Positions 1 through 11,920 of a DNA stretch of 64,000 bases are shown piece by piece. The DNA lies in the NCBI GenBank assembly GCA_028622995.1, contig JAJQJQ010000020.1, positions 3,720,001 through 3,784,000 on the forward strand. Reading direction: 5' to 3'. Under the pieces are notes generated by a model. It was not told where the DNA came from. It was given only the letters and a program-made list of their open reading frames with translations, and made no database searches. Both the position numbers and the translations under genes were made by a program. Numbering within the stretch: the first letter of the stretch is position 1; the number at the start of each line of letters is the position of its first letter. The stretch is from Panagrolaimus kolymaensis. Lineage: Eukaryota; Nematoda; Chromadorea; Rhabditida; Panagrolaimidae.

Positions 1-3000
1 TACTTTCTCCACTACCACCAATAGAAATGGGATATTGAGCTTCAATAACCGCAGCAAGATTATGAAAGATGCTACCCAAAATTTCTGGAACTCTTTGTTT
101 TACAACTTCATCATCTTCAACCCATGTTAACATTTGAGTTAAAGCTGAGAAATTAGCGCATAAATTTTGATTTACTAACATAACGATCACGCCACCCGAT
201 AAATCAACTATATCAAAATGGCTTAAATGTGATTTATTATTTTCAGATGTAGCAGTTGTTGTTGGGACGACAACAGAATCATTGGTTGTTGATAAACAAT
301 TAAGGGATTCCAAAATTTGATCACATGCTCCTGAGAATTGTGTTGGATTTTTAATTACCATAAATTTCCATGAATCTTTTATTTCATTTGTATATGGAAG
401 AGGTTGCTTAAGCAATATATCAACAACAGTATTAAGTTGTTCATCAGCAAAATGTGTTAAAGCATTAAGTAAATCATCATATGTTTGGGTGATGGAATGA
501 ACCAAAGGCAAATTTTCTATTATTGTTGTTACAATTATTTCTGCTTCAGAATGTAATAATTTTCCACGATGTTTAAGAATTATTGAAAGGAGTAAAGCTG
601 CTGCAGCGGAAACATTATTTTGTTTATCATTCAACATTTTAAATAAAGCAGAAATATATGTTTGAAGTTGAGATTGAGGAAGATGGGCTTCAATTTCATG
701 TGATATCATTGCGATAGCTTCACGTCCACGAATTGAATCCAATTTTCCATCAAATCCAAGATGGCGTGATTTGAATTCATTTAAATCAAATAAAGGTGGA
801 TCGGGTCCATCACCAATATCTTCACCAGCTTGTGAGATTTGTCCTTTATGTAAAAATGTTAGTTGAAATGATAGCCATACAGCTTGAAGGGCTAAATGCC
901 GAACTGAACAAAGGGAATCCACAATTCTTGGAGTGAGCCGAGCCAAAAGCATTGAAAATGGTGGAAAATCCGCTGCATGGCCAATAGTTAAATCGGTTGC
1001 ATATTTCCAATATAATCGCAAAACTAATACTGTGACTTCAATGGATCGAATTCGTTCATAATCAGCATTGGAACCAAAATAATTTGTAAATATCTGAAGA
1101 AAAAATAAAGACTGTTAGAGTAACAAAAACATATCTGTTTTTCCCTCAAAACTTTTTTGAAAGTAAAAAAATTGGGAGTCAAGCAGCGTAAAAGAAAATG
1201 GTGGTTCTTTAATTTAAAAATGGAAAGTAAAAGTTTTAGTGATTTTGGGATTAAAAAAACTCATAAAACTTGTGAACCCAATACACATACATACCTTTAA
1301 CATTGTGCAAACAGTATCAACAACAGGTTTTTTCTTAATCATTTGGGCTATAGCATTACGATATTCTGAAACTGTGGCATCCATCGTTGTTGAAGATTCA
1401 TCATTATCTATCTATAAAATTTTTTAATGTTCGTTAACCACATTTTTGAGAAATGATAAAAAAAGACTAACAGTTTTTAATCCAGATTTTTCTCTACAAA
1501 TTGTTAAAATATGTTTTGATAAAACAGTAGCTAAATCTCGAAGTTCATTATCACTTAATGGAGGTTCTAAACAAACTAAAGATGTGGTGGCTCGACATGC
1601 ATATAATCGAATCCAATTTGATAATGATTCAGGTTCTTCTTGATTTACATATTCCTATAAAAAATGGCAACTATGTTTATAAAATTAAGGAATTCCAGAA
1701 GCAAACCTTAACATAACTAAGCATTTCATAACGAGCATCAAAACGATAATCATTAGTTAATCGAAGAACGGATTGTCCTATCATATGAATAGCTTCAAGA
1801 TGGGCTTCACGAACTACAACATCATTCTGAAAAAAAAGAAGAGTTGTATTAAAAGAAATTGGATTTCATCAACTGCTTTGAAAATTTGGGATAAAAGTTG
1901 ATTTTAAAAACAATCAAACTCTTTCCATCCAGAAAATAAGCGTAAAATTAATAATTTCATATTCACCCTTTTTGTTTTTCCCTCCTCAATTCACTTAAAC
2001 TTACTTTACTTTCAACCATATATTGCCGTAAAAAAGGTAAAACAGTTTGATCTAATCGTTGAGGCAAAAAATCCACGGGTGATACATTAATTAAATAACC
2101 ATATGATAAAACTATGGTTGCTCGAAGGAATATAGCTTGAGCATCGGGTGCTCGATGATATGCTTCTTTAATAAAACCAAATAAACCACCTGAAGCTTTT
2201 TTAGAATGTTCCCATTTCGCAATATTTTCAAGTTCGGTTAACATTAAAGTTGTATGATGTCTTGAACATTCTCCCACAGCCGCTGCACAACCTCGCCGTT
2301 CAATCATATTTGAATGATTTATTCCACGAAAAATTAAAACTATATGTTCTTTCACAAAATTATCGGTGGTTATTCGAGATAGAGTAAATCCCAAACATTG
2401 GGCAAGAAAAGCCTTATCATGAGGATATTTATTATAAATAGATAATTGCTTTCCTTGAGCTGAAGCTAAAGCTTCCAACCATTCTTTTGTGCAGGAAACG
2501 GTAGTAATTTCTTTCAACAAATTTAATACTAATCCTTGAAATCTTTCAACTTTAGCTTTTTTAATATCACTTGGATTTTGTTGTTGAAGATTATCTGGAG
2601 GGGTTGACATTCTTGAAATGGAACGAACTGGTGAACCTTCCACCGGCGACATAGTTCCATCTAAAGCTTGAATAAGTTCAGGAAGTTCTTTATCAAGAAT
2701 TGGATGAAGCGAAGGTTGAATGGCTGTTCCCAAAGCTTCAAGTAATTTTATCGCTTCTTTTGCTCGGGAAATAATGGATGGAGATATTGGAGAAATATTC
2801 ATACATGCTATTAATCGAGTTAAAACTTGATGAGATCCAGCAACTCGAGCTGCAAAAAAATTACGAAAAAAAAATTATTTAAAATTTGAATAATAAAAAG
2901 CTCACGATTAACATCAGGACCAAAAGTGAATGAAACTTTAATATTTTTTTCATTCATCTTTTTTACAAGAATTCTGAGACATTTGAAAATCTCGGTAACC

Positions 3001-5030
3001 ACGGGATTATATGATTCCGTACAAATAAATTCCAATAAATTTGGCCATAAAAGTTGTTGAGCTGATTCGCATGTTTTAGCTATGGTACATAAAGCTTGAG
3101 CTGAATGAGTTCGAAGTTGATTTACTTCAGTTTGAGTTGGTGGAATTATCTTTTTAGCCTGAAAATATTACAGTAACTATAAAATAATGGGGAATTAGAA
3201 ATCCTTACCAATAATGCATCATTATCAGCAATAAGATTAGCAGTTAAAAAATATATAACATTTTCTCCTCCGGAATCAATATGAATATAACCATGATCAG
3301 CTAAAGCCACACATAATTGACACATGGACATTTTAGCTTTAATTGAAAGCCCTTCATCTCTCAATAAAGGTTTTAAACCCATTACAATTAAAGCCCGTTT
3401 ATCTTCCATATGGCATTCAGCTGAATTAAGTAAATGTCGAATTAAATCTATTGCACCTAATTTAGTTGAATCATTTATGGATTGCATTTTATGTAATAAA
3501 TAATATACTAATCTATCTGCAAATCGTTGAGATGCAGCTAAAAAACATCGGCATACTTCATTTCTTAATCTCATTATCGTTGGATTTGATGATGAACGAT
3601 AATTTTCTTCAACTAAAACAAAAATATTTTTGTGATTACTGTGTTTTGAAAAAAATATGGTTGGTTATTTTTGAGGATGCTTACGTTGTTCATTATGTAC
3701 AGCAACATGTTGAAAAATACTATTTAATATATCATCCAAATATGGTTCAAGTGGAATGGAATCATCATTACAAGTTCGAACCAAAAAATTACATATTCCC
3801 TAAAAATGATGCTTTGTATTCCACGACTCTCAATATTTTCAGAAATGAATGCTGTCATCGTTGCCTTTTTAAAACAATAATAATTACCTTTGTCATAACA
3901 TATTGATCATCCAAGCTACCTTTTTTATATAAACTCAAAAAAGTTGTAATAACCTTTTTTAATTCTTTTAAAATTCTTGCTTGTGAAATAACTAAAAATA
4001 AACTTCCAGTGCATTCAAATGCATCAGCACGACATTTGGAATCTTTTGCATTTAACCATCCCATAACTGAATCAAGAATAGGTTCCATTTGATCACCATA
4101 ATCTTTTTGAGCTTTTTCAGATATATGTGGAAGTGAGCGAATACCTGCAGGGGAATCAATGGAAAATTCTGCTAAAGCTTCACAAAATGATGATAGAGCT
4201 CGAGCCCAAACAGATCGAAGGGATTCAGATGATTTGATATGTGATAGAAGAGGTACAGCGCGGGAAAGGATATCCGTTAAAAATGGAACAAAGCCTGATG
4301 CTGAAAAAAAAAGAGTCAAGTTTTAATAACCTGTGTGCCTTTAGAGTTAAAAACCTCACCATTGCAATTAGCTATAGCAGCTAAAGTGGAAATGATAGCT
4401 TTAGGTGGAGAAGTCATAACACCTGGAGGAAATTTTTGAAGTAATCCATCAAGAACATGATTAACAAGGGAATTATGTTTTGATAAAACCATTAATACAT
4501 TTCTTCCAGCATCCGACCATTCATGATCTTCATCCTTTGCCATTAGCATTTCTTGTATAGCTAAATTAATGGTTAATAAAAGTCGCTGTTCATCTATTTG
4601 TGATACAACTGTGGAATTATCAAGCACTGATGCAATTGATGAAAGGACATATGCATGATTGAATGCATTTAACTAAAAGAAATATATGGGAGAAATTATT
4701 AGAAGCTACAGAAATTTTAATGCTAGCAACACTCAAAGGTGTGATTCTTGAAACCGCTTGATTTTGGGTTTAATTATTGCAAAATAAAAATCAAAGAAAC
4801 ACATACTCTACTATTTTCAAGTAAAAAAGCATGGGAAGCTTCAAGAAATAATGATGGTTGTTTTTTGCCAATGGAAAGAAATGATTCTTTCACTCGAGCT
4901 CTAACTTCTTCTTCGGTTGTTTGGGTTGCACATTCATAGAGGGAAAGGACCAAATCTTAAAAAAAAACACGAAGTAATGAATAAACTCAAACTACTTTAA
5001 TAATCACTAACCATTAAGACGTATCGTCAT
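1..5030 (-). CDS. mroh-1: MROH1-like HEAT-repeat protein (3' end outside window)
   Basis: Multi-exon gene read right to left. I place the start at 5030: the first exon encodes MTIRLN and splices (donor at 5011) to an exon beginning at 4955 that reads DLVLSLYECATQTTEEE. Later exons give a continuous alpha-helical, HEAT-like protein. A large exon at about 1963-2803 encodes AKEAIKLLEALGTAIQPSLH and later FGFIKEAYHRAPDAQAIFLR, and the 1-1093 exon encodes further helical repeats and runs off the window. Order, length and the central FIK..HR segment resemble Maestro heat-like repeat protein 1 (MROH1/HEATR7A), a large protein linked in other animals to lysosome/endomembrane biology. No catalytic motif is expected or seen. 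Family call is from memory of the human protein; exon boundaries inside the gene were only partly checked. Another long HEAT/ARM protein is the alternative. Confidence 0.72.
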
Positions 5031-5238
5031 TTTTGTTGTTGTAGCTTAAAGCAGCATAAGCTAGAAATCAAGCATATTGGAAAAAATGTAATCAAGCAAA
5101 CAAAAATTAAAAGAGATAACATCGAGTTTATACTCTTTAAATTAGAAAGATACAATTAATATTAACTTTTATAAACACAAGCAAGTAAAACCAAAAAATA
5201 AATAAAATAAATCTAACACAAGAAAAAAAAATACAAAA

Positions 5239-7512
5239 TTATGAATCATCCATTCCCAGTATAGCAGCATCTTTAGTTCCCACGACGTCTTTAGATTGTG
5301 TTTCTTTTTCTTCAGCATCCTCATCACTTTGTTCTTCTTCATCAGCCAAAAATGTTTTCCATTCTCGATCACGACGTTTTTGATCTTCAGCTGATTCTTT
5401 AACTTTGTATTTGGTTTGACCATCCCAATGTTCAGCAGTTATTTGACGCTGCCTCATAATTCCACGATTTAATAATTCAATGCAATAATCAGCTTCTTCA
5501 ACAGTAGCAAAAGTTACAGAAACAACACCTTCAGAATGGTTCTAAAAAATGATAATGGGTTATAGCAAAAATAATATACCAATATTAGTTATTTGTTTTC
5601 CTATTAGCGAGATAATAATAGAAAACATCCAAAGGGATGACCCATTCTCTCATAAATCGATAAAAGATAGATACTTATAAACTAGTAAGAGTGCATTCAT
5701 TAAAGCAAAAACAGTAAACAATAAGGGCTATCAAAAGTATGAAAGTGCTACGCAAGTTATAAAAAATTACCTCATAAACAATGATTCTCTTTATTTCACC
5801 AAATCTATCACATCGTTCTTTGATAACTCCTTTCAAATCAAGAGCAAGTGTAACATCTTTCTAAAAAAGGTAAAATTAGTGTAATTTTTTAGAAGGTCAT
5901 GTGCAAAAACATACAAGCATTTCATCAAGACTAAAGACATTCTTGAGAATAACAGTGCAATCACTGGGTGGACGATAATTTCGTGGTTTTTCTTCAACCC
6001 ATTCCAAGACTCTGAAAACAAAAGTTTAATACTACATAAACTTTAAAATTAAAAGTTAAACATACTTATTCTGCTTTTCGAAGAATCGCTTTTTTTGCTC
6101 GACTGTAAGCCTTTTCTTCTTTTTGGCTGGATTAAATTCACCTTTCATTTGAAACTTTGCTTTTTCAACATGAATTTTATGTTTTCTTAATTCTAAACCA
6201 TCCAAAAGAGTTAAAGCAAGTTGAACAGATTCCATTCGAACATAACAGCAAGTTCCATCGCCTTTTGGATCACCTTCAGGAGTCTTGTACAGTTTAATCT
6301 TTGGCTTATTTGTTCGTGGATCTTTCATTATTACACCATACTTTAACATAAGCTCCTGAAAAACAACAAAGATAAATGAGTTAACAATAGTTTCGACGAA
6401 GAATGCTAGTAAAGAAACTAAAAACCTTACCATAAATTCTTCTTCTGTAATATCCGTAGGCAAATTACTAACATAAACATGAGTATCGGTTTCTTGAGCG
6501 ATTTCCGTCCAACCTTCATCATTTCCACCTTCAGCAGCTTTTCGTTTTCTCTCTTCTTTAGCTGCTTGTTTCTGTTCCAATTCTTTCAGCTTTAGCTCCT
6601 TCTCACTTGGCGGCAACTTTGAATAATCATGTTCAACACCATAATTTTGTTGATACATTGCAAGAAAATCTTCATTAACATCCACAACTGGTAGCCACTG
6701 TTGCAATTGATGATTCCATTTGTATTCAATGCCATCCACGATTTTTCGATAAGGATCTTGTGCAGCATATTTGAGTCGAAGGTCTTCATATTGATCAGCT
6801 GGAACTTCTTTCCATTCATTATTACCAAATTCAAAGAAAATATTATCTTTAAGAAAAACCCATCGACCATCCACCATACGATTCAGTGAAGGAGCAGGAG
6901 GCGTTGGATGAGATTTAAGCCATTTATCATTGACGCTTTCAATTTCATCTTCATCAATTTTGATCCATTCTGTTCCATTATATTCCAAATAATCTCCATC
7001 CTTCTCACAAAACCATCGACCATCAATGAATCTTCGATCAATAGCTAAAAAAGAATATATTTGAATGAAAAGATTTATAAACAAAGTAAAACACATACCA
7101 TTTTGATTTGAATTTGTTTCAGGCATCGTTGTTGTTGTTGATGTTGATTGTTGATCCATTGGAGTTTCAGATGATGCTAAAAAATGATCATAAAACAAAA
7201 ATAATTATAACTCATTTACATATTTTTAATGCATTCATCAAAGAGAAAAACCTCTTTTTGCAATTTTTTTATGTATCCTAAAGCAGCAGCCAGCATCATC
7301 ATCATCACAAGGGTTCATTTTTTATTTGACACGTTTGCTTGCATTATGGAAAAAAAAATAGAGAAATTTTTGTTTGGTCCTGGCCTGGACAAAAAAAAAC
7401 AGAGAAGCAAAGAAAAAAAATTAAACATTGCATTATTGCAAGACGACGATGATGATGCATGTGCTCAAATAAAAAAGGAATTTTGATAAAAGCAAGACTT
7501 ACCTCCTTCCAT
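5239..7512 (-). CDS. HTATSF1/Tat-SF1 (CUS2-like) splicing factor
   Basis: Start at 7512 (MEGG, exon ends 7503), next exon starts 7176, stop at 5239-5241. From N to C it shows two similar modules, FIDGRW...EYNGTEW and MVDGRW...FGNNEW, then a third, DGIEYKWNHQLQQWLP, followed by FLAMYQQNYGVEHDYSKLP, which matches the segment before RRM1 in human HTATSF1. RRM1 begins THVYVSNLPTDITEEEF; the second, UHM-type RRM is spread over exons between about 5.4 and 6.0 kb (DCTVILKNVFSLDEM, then DRFGEIKRIIVYE, then GVVSVTFATVEEADYCIELL). The tail has the family signature ITAEHWDGQTKYKV and a short acidic end. The protein acts with U2 snRNP/SF3B1 in spliceosome assembly (family knowledge). It is shorter at the acidic C-terminus than the human protein. 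The first intron (about 326 bp) contains no convincing gene. Confidence 0.88.
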
Positions 7513-8192
7513 TATGGATGAATATTGTTGATTGGTGGATTTTGAAGAAAAAAAGAAGCAATAACTCAGAGATTACAAATAATAATAGCTTCAAATAAGC
7601 AAGAAAAATCTTTCATAAAAACTTTGAAGAATTTTTTTGTTGATTTTTTGTTGCAAAAAAAAAGAATGGCCGATTTCAAAACAAAAAAGGCACCAAGCAT
7701 TTTTCGGATCGAGACATTGTTTACTTATTTTTCTTCTGCGCTTACTTATTTTGGTTGACTTATTTTTTTCACTGTTTTGAAAATAGGAATGATGCTTGAT
7801 AAATTTTTTAATTATCTTCAAAATCTTTAATGAATACATACAACTACTACAACACCAAAATAATGAATTTCTTAAAGTAATCGGTTCAAATAATTAGGAA
7901 GATCACATGAATTTTTTTTTGAAATCCACTTTCTCTTTTTTTATAAGTGGATTCCATTTTGGTTAACAATTAGCAACAACAACGGCAATATTAGTGTCCA
8001 GGTACATAAAGTGTAGTCAGCATTTAAAGATGGCACTTTTAAATCCATTTTTTTCACCACATCAATGAACAACACACTCAAAAAGAAGGTTATTTTTTGC
8101 TCCAAAAATATTTTAGCATCAACAGCGTTCATTATTAATTTTTCTTTGTGCTATTTTTGGTACACTTCTCTGCGTTTCTTCTTCATCGTCTC
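7513..8192. other. Intergenic, divergent promoter region
   Basis: About 680 bp between the divergently transcribed HTATSF1-like gene and the HAT/F-box-like gene. It holds AT-rich sequence with A and T runs. ORFs on both strands are short and low in complexity. I see no RNA gene or clear motif; it presumably contains both promoters. Confidence 0.5.
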
Positions 8193-11100
8193 ATGAATAA
8201 TAATAATTTTACCATTCAACTTCGAACATGTCCAAAAACAAATTATGCGTTTATGATTCCACCTTTATCAAAAACATACAATTTGGCTATTATGAAATTA
8301 TTGGATGAAGTTTTTAATTCTGATAGGTTATGGAAAATACAGAATTTATTTAATGATTTTTTGAAAAAATTTACTATGATTCCACAATTATGGGAATATT
8401 GTTTAATGTAAGTTAAAACAACCAAAAATTTATAAGATTAAATTTTTTTTAGTTTGGAAGATCACGAAGAATTTTATGATTATGAAGGATATAAAAGTAT
8501 ATACGAAAATGAAATAAGACGAAAAGCAAAAACCCATTTTATTATTGACGCAAAATATATTGTAACAGGTGGTGGTGATAAACCGGTAAGACGAAGTATG
8601 ACCGAGCATTTCTTAAAAAATGGGAACTTTTTTTATAGCTAAAATACAAACTCTTCGATATTGAAATACCTGAACACAAATGGGAATGCAAAACAATGGA
8701 AGACCAAAAAATTTGTGAAAAAGTTTTAAGTTTTCCAAATAAAAATTTTGAAAAAATGCTCAAATTTTTCAAAATTCATTCAAGTTTGTTTTTCATATCC
8801 TAAAAAAATATTCTTTGAATTATTAATTTTTAGTTCGTCCTTTACCACCTTCGAATTCAAAAAATCTTGATAAAGCTGAAATCCTTTCAAAGCAAATGGA
8901 AGCATTTAAAGATTATCCAGAAAAATGGTTTAAAACTTTAATAAAATGGAAAAATATTGATGAAAAATTTGTGATTGATAATATTGAATTTAAACTTGCT
9001 AAAAATCCTGCAAATATTGGATTATGGAAACTTTATTTAAATTTTTTGAAGAAATATAAAAATGATACTCGCATTTTGGATGTTTATTTTCGATATTGCC
9101 GAATATTTATTGAAGATTTTGAAATGAGAAATGAATATCGAAATGAAATAGAACGATTAGGAAATTTGACGACGATTGATGTATCAAAATGGTGGATAGA
9201 TACTATAGAATTTGAATTAACTTTTGGTGATCTTAATCGAGCTTGGTTGTTTATAACAATGGCATTAAAAAATTGTGAAACAAAAGAACTTTTAAATTTT
9301 GCTATAGAATTTCAAAAACAATATGGAACCAAAAAAATTTATGAAATTTATGTTTCAAAATTAATTAAAAAAATTTTAAGTACACCAGTTTTTGAAAAAA
9401 TCCAAATCGAAGAGGTTAAAGAAAATTTTTCTATTACTTCTAAAACAAATATTTCGGGATTCGCTGAAGATTTAAAAAAACAAAATTTATGTTTACCATT
9501 TCCATTAATTAACCATATTTTTGATGAATGCACTCTCGAACTCAAACAACGATTATATGAAAGTTGTAAATATTTTTTTATTAAATGCGGAAAAAAGCCA
9601 ATATGCCATAGTTTTGGAGTGGATTTTCAAGAATCTTTTAAATATAAATCTCAATCATTTTCAATGTTTGCAATAAATAAAATTCAAACAACAAAAAATA
9701 AAAATATTAAAAATTTAATTATTTCAAATTCTTTGAATATTTGCAATGGATTTAATTCTCTTTCAATTTTATTACAACAAAAACATAGAATTCAAATAAA
9801 AGTTAAAGTTTTATTAATTTGTGATCAAAATTTAAGTTGCAAGGAATTTAATTTACTGGTTTCACCAAGATTGGAATTAGTTAGAATGGGGTATTGTAAT
9901 ATTTATGATTATGTTGGTTCACCATTAGAAAAATATTTTGAAATATTTAGAAATGTTCAAAGTATGGAGTAAGTTTAGTTAGTTTTTCAACAACAAAAAA
10001 TTTTCAAAAAAATTTAAATATTCGATTCAGGAGTTTCAATTTACTCAGAACAGAATTTTTTGAATGGACCATTTTTAACTTTCCATGAATTAGCATTTTT
10101 TCTTTTAATTTTTAAAATATGCAAGTTTTGAGGTTTGCTCTATTTTTTTTAAGTTTTCGGCACATAAAGAAACTCTATCAACTGCGAAAAATTTGCAAAA
10201 AGAAGATTTTTTAAATTAAAATTTTAGCAATTTGTTATTAAATTTTTTTCTAGCTTCAATACAGATAAATGTTTTCCTGATACAGCAAAAAATTTATCTA
10301 AATTACAATCATCATCAATAAAAACGAAGGAACTTTCAATAAATTATTTACCCGAATCATTCATAGCTAGGGATGCTCAAGCAAAAAATGAAGTTGTTCT
10401 GTTTTGATATTTGGTTTAGGGAAATAGGTACTTTCGAGTATGCTGAATTTAATGATAGAAGCGAAAATAATTTTTAATAAACTCCTAATTAAGATATCAA
10501 GGTTTTAATATTTAATTCTGAATTAAAAAATGGCAACGATAAAGGTTTTCTTCCCCTTTGATTTTTTGCATGTTGCAAATGAAAAACAAGAAAAAGCAAC
10601 ATTTTTTGCTTGCCTATGCCCACATTTTGTATCAATTTTATGGTTTTTGCTTTGAAAAACTGACTTTTTTGACTACCGGTGTCGGAGACTTTATTTTAAT
10701 AGATGTATTTTAGGGTGAAGAAAAATATTATCAAAAAATAAAAATTAGTCAGCCCGCGAGCTGGCTCAGGAAAAATAAAAAACTGTTTTTCTCCCCATTT
10801 TCCCTATTTTTCTATCTATAATAATTGGATATGTCAATAACAGTTTTCTACGGGCTTTCAGATGAGATAAAGATCAAAAAATAACATGAATAAAACATAA
10901 ATGAATTAATGCATTTAAAAATTTTGAAAAAAAAGTGTCATCGTTGCCATCTTTTTTCTTTGGCATTCGTTTGGCGAAATGTACGTGAGCGTCCCTATTC
11001 ATAGCCGAACAACCAATTGTTAATGCGGAATATTTCTCAACTTTTTTAAAGGTTTGTAAAAAATTTTATAAAAAAAATAATTTAAAATTTTTTTAATAAT

Positions 11101-11258
11101 GAACTATGGTTTTTTTACAGAATTTTTGTGATCCAAATGCGACGGTGGAATTAAGTTTCGAGGAAAATGTCCCTTTTGGGCTTAAACAAAGCTTTAAAAG
11201 AACTTTGAAAACAAAATTGAAGGAATATTTACATATTAAGCTTCGTTATTATAATTAA
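8193..11258 (+). CDS. HAT-repeat/F-box-like protein, interrupted by a MITE
   Basis: Exons by conceptual splicing: 8193-8407, 8453-8585, 8639-8783, 8834-9968, 10254-10367 continuing at 11006-11051, and 11121-11258. The first ATG in frame is at 8193. The middle holds HAT/half-a-TPR-like helices (LWKLYLNFLKKYKNDT, AWLFITMAL) as in Prp39-type proteins, followed by an F-box-like segment (LPFPLINHIFDE, then YESCKYFFIKCGKKP) and a C-terminal domain. Its layout parallels the gene at 38.3-40.4 kb exon for exon. A 630-bp element lies inside the fifth exon; reading into it gives a TGA at 10405-10407, truncating the last roughly 75 residues. Removing the element plus one copy of its 8-bp duplication restores the frame exactly, giving about 641 residues. 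The allele is therefore probably damaged, unless the element is spliced out. The biochemical role is unknown; an SCF adaptor is possible but unproven. Confidence 0.7.
10360..11005. mobile_element. hAT-like non-autonomous element (MITE) inserted in an exon
   Basis: The element spans 10368-10997 (630 bp). It is flanked by a perfect 8-bp direct repeat TTCATAGC at 10360-10367 and 10998-11005. Its ends are imperfect terminal inverted repeats: TAGGGATGCTCAAG on the left and, reverse-complemented, TAGGGACGCTCACG on the right. An 8-bp duplication and TAGGG-type ends are typical of the hAT superfamily. No transposase is encoded, so it would depend on an autonomous relative. The identical duplications suggest a fairly recent insertion. 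Confidence 0.85.
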
Positions 11259-11920
11259 GATTGCTTTTTGTGCTAGTTCTTATTGAAAATAAGATCATGA
11301 TTAAAAAAATTGAGAAAATATTTTTTTGATATGAAAAAAACAAAAGCAATCAATCCTTTCTCGTACATCGTTTTTCATATGTGTGTGTGTCAAAAAAATA
11401 AAGCTTTGATAAGAAAAAAATTTTCTGTAATTTTACAAGAGAAAAAATGAAAATTAATTTTGTTGCAAGAATTGTAGTTTCTAAAAATTTGTTAATAAAT
11501 AAAGCAAGTTCGTGAATGTAATAATAATCAAGCCACAACATTTTGTTTGTTTGTAATAATATATAGTAGCGTTCATTTGTCATTCGTAGCAATCGTAGGA
11601 ATTTGTATTAACTAAAATTCTTACATATCTCAATTTTTTGAAACGCAATGAAATAATTATATGTGTATTTTGTTTTGATAAGCGTGTAAATAGACTTGAA
11701 GTTGGATTTTGTTTATTAGCTTGGTAGCTGCTTGTTGCAGACAGAAGAATAACTTTAATAAAAAGCTTTGAAATGTGTATTTGTGAATCTTACTCACGTA
11801 CAAACAAAATGGATGGTTAAATAATTAACAAAGGTATAAAGGTATAAAAAGAAGTTTATTTATAAAAACAAAGAGCAATAAAAAGCATTAAAATAAATAT
11901 TGACAACAGAAAATAGAGGT
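11259..11920. other. Shared 3' region of convergent genes
   Basis: About 660 bp between the stop of the HAT/F-box-like gene (plus) and the stop of the coiled-coil gene (minus). It contains AATAAA-type polyadenylation signals on both strands, for example near 11396 and 11495 (plus) and near 11861 (minus). No gene was seen. Confidence 0.5.

Noticed and set aside
3466..3906. 146-codon plus-strand ORF
   Set aside because: Lies antisense to MROH1-like exons that read as a coherent helical protein; no domain or splice support.
7229..7486. Plus-strand ORF in the first intron of the HTATSF1-like gene
   Set aside because: Low complexity, lies between two good splice sites, no domain.
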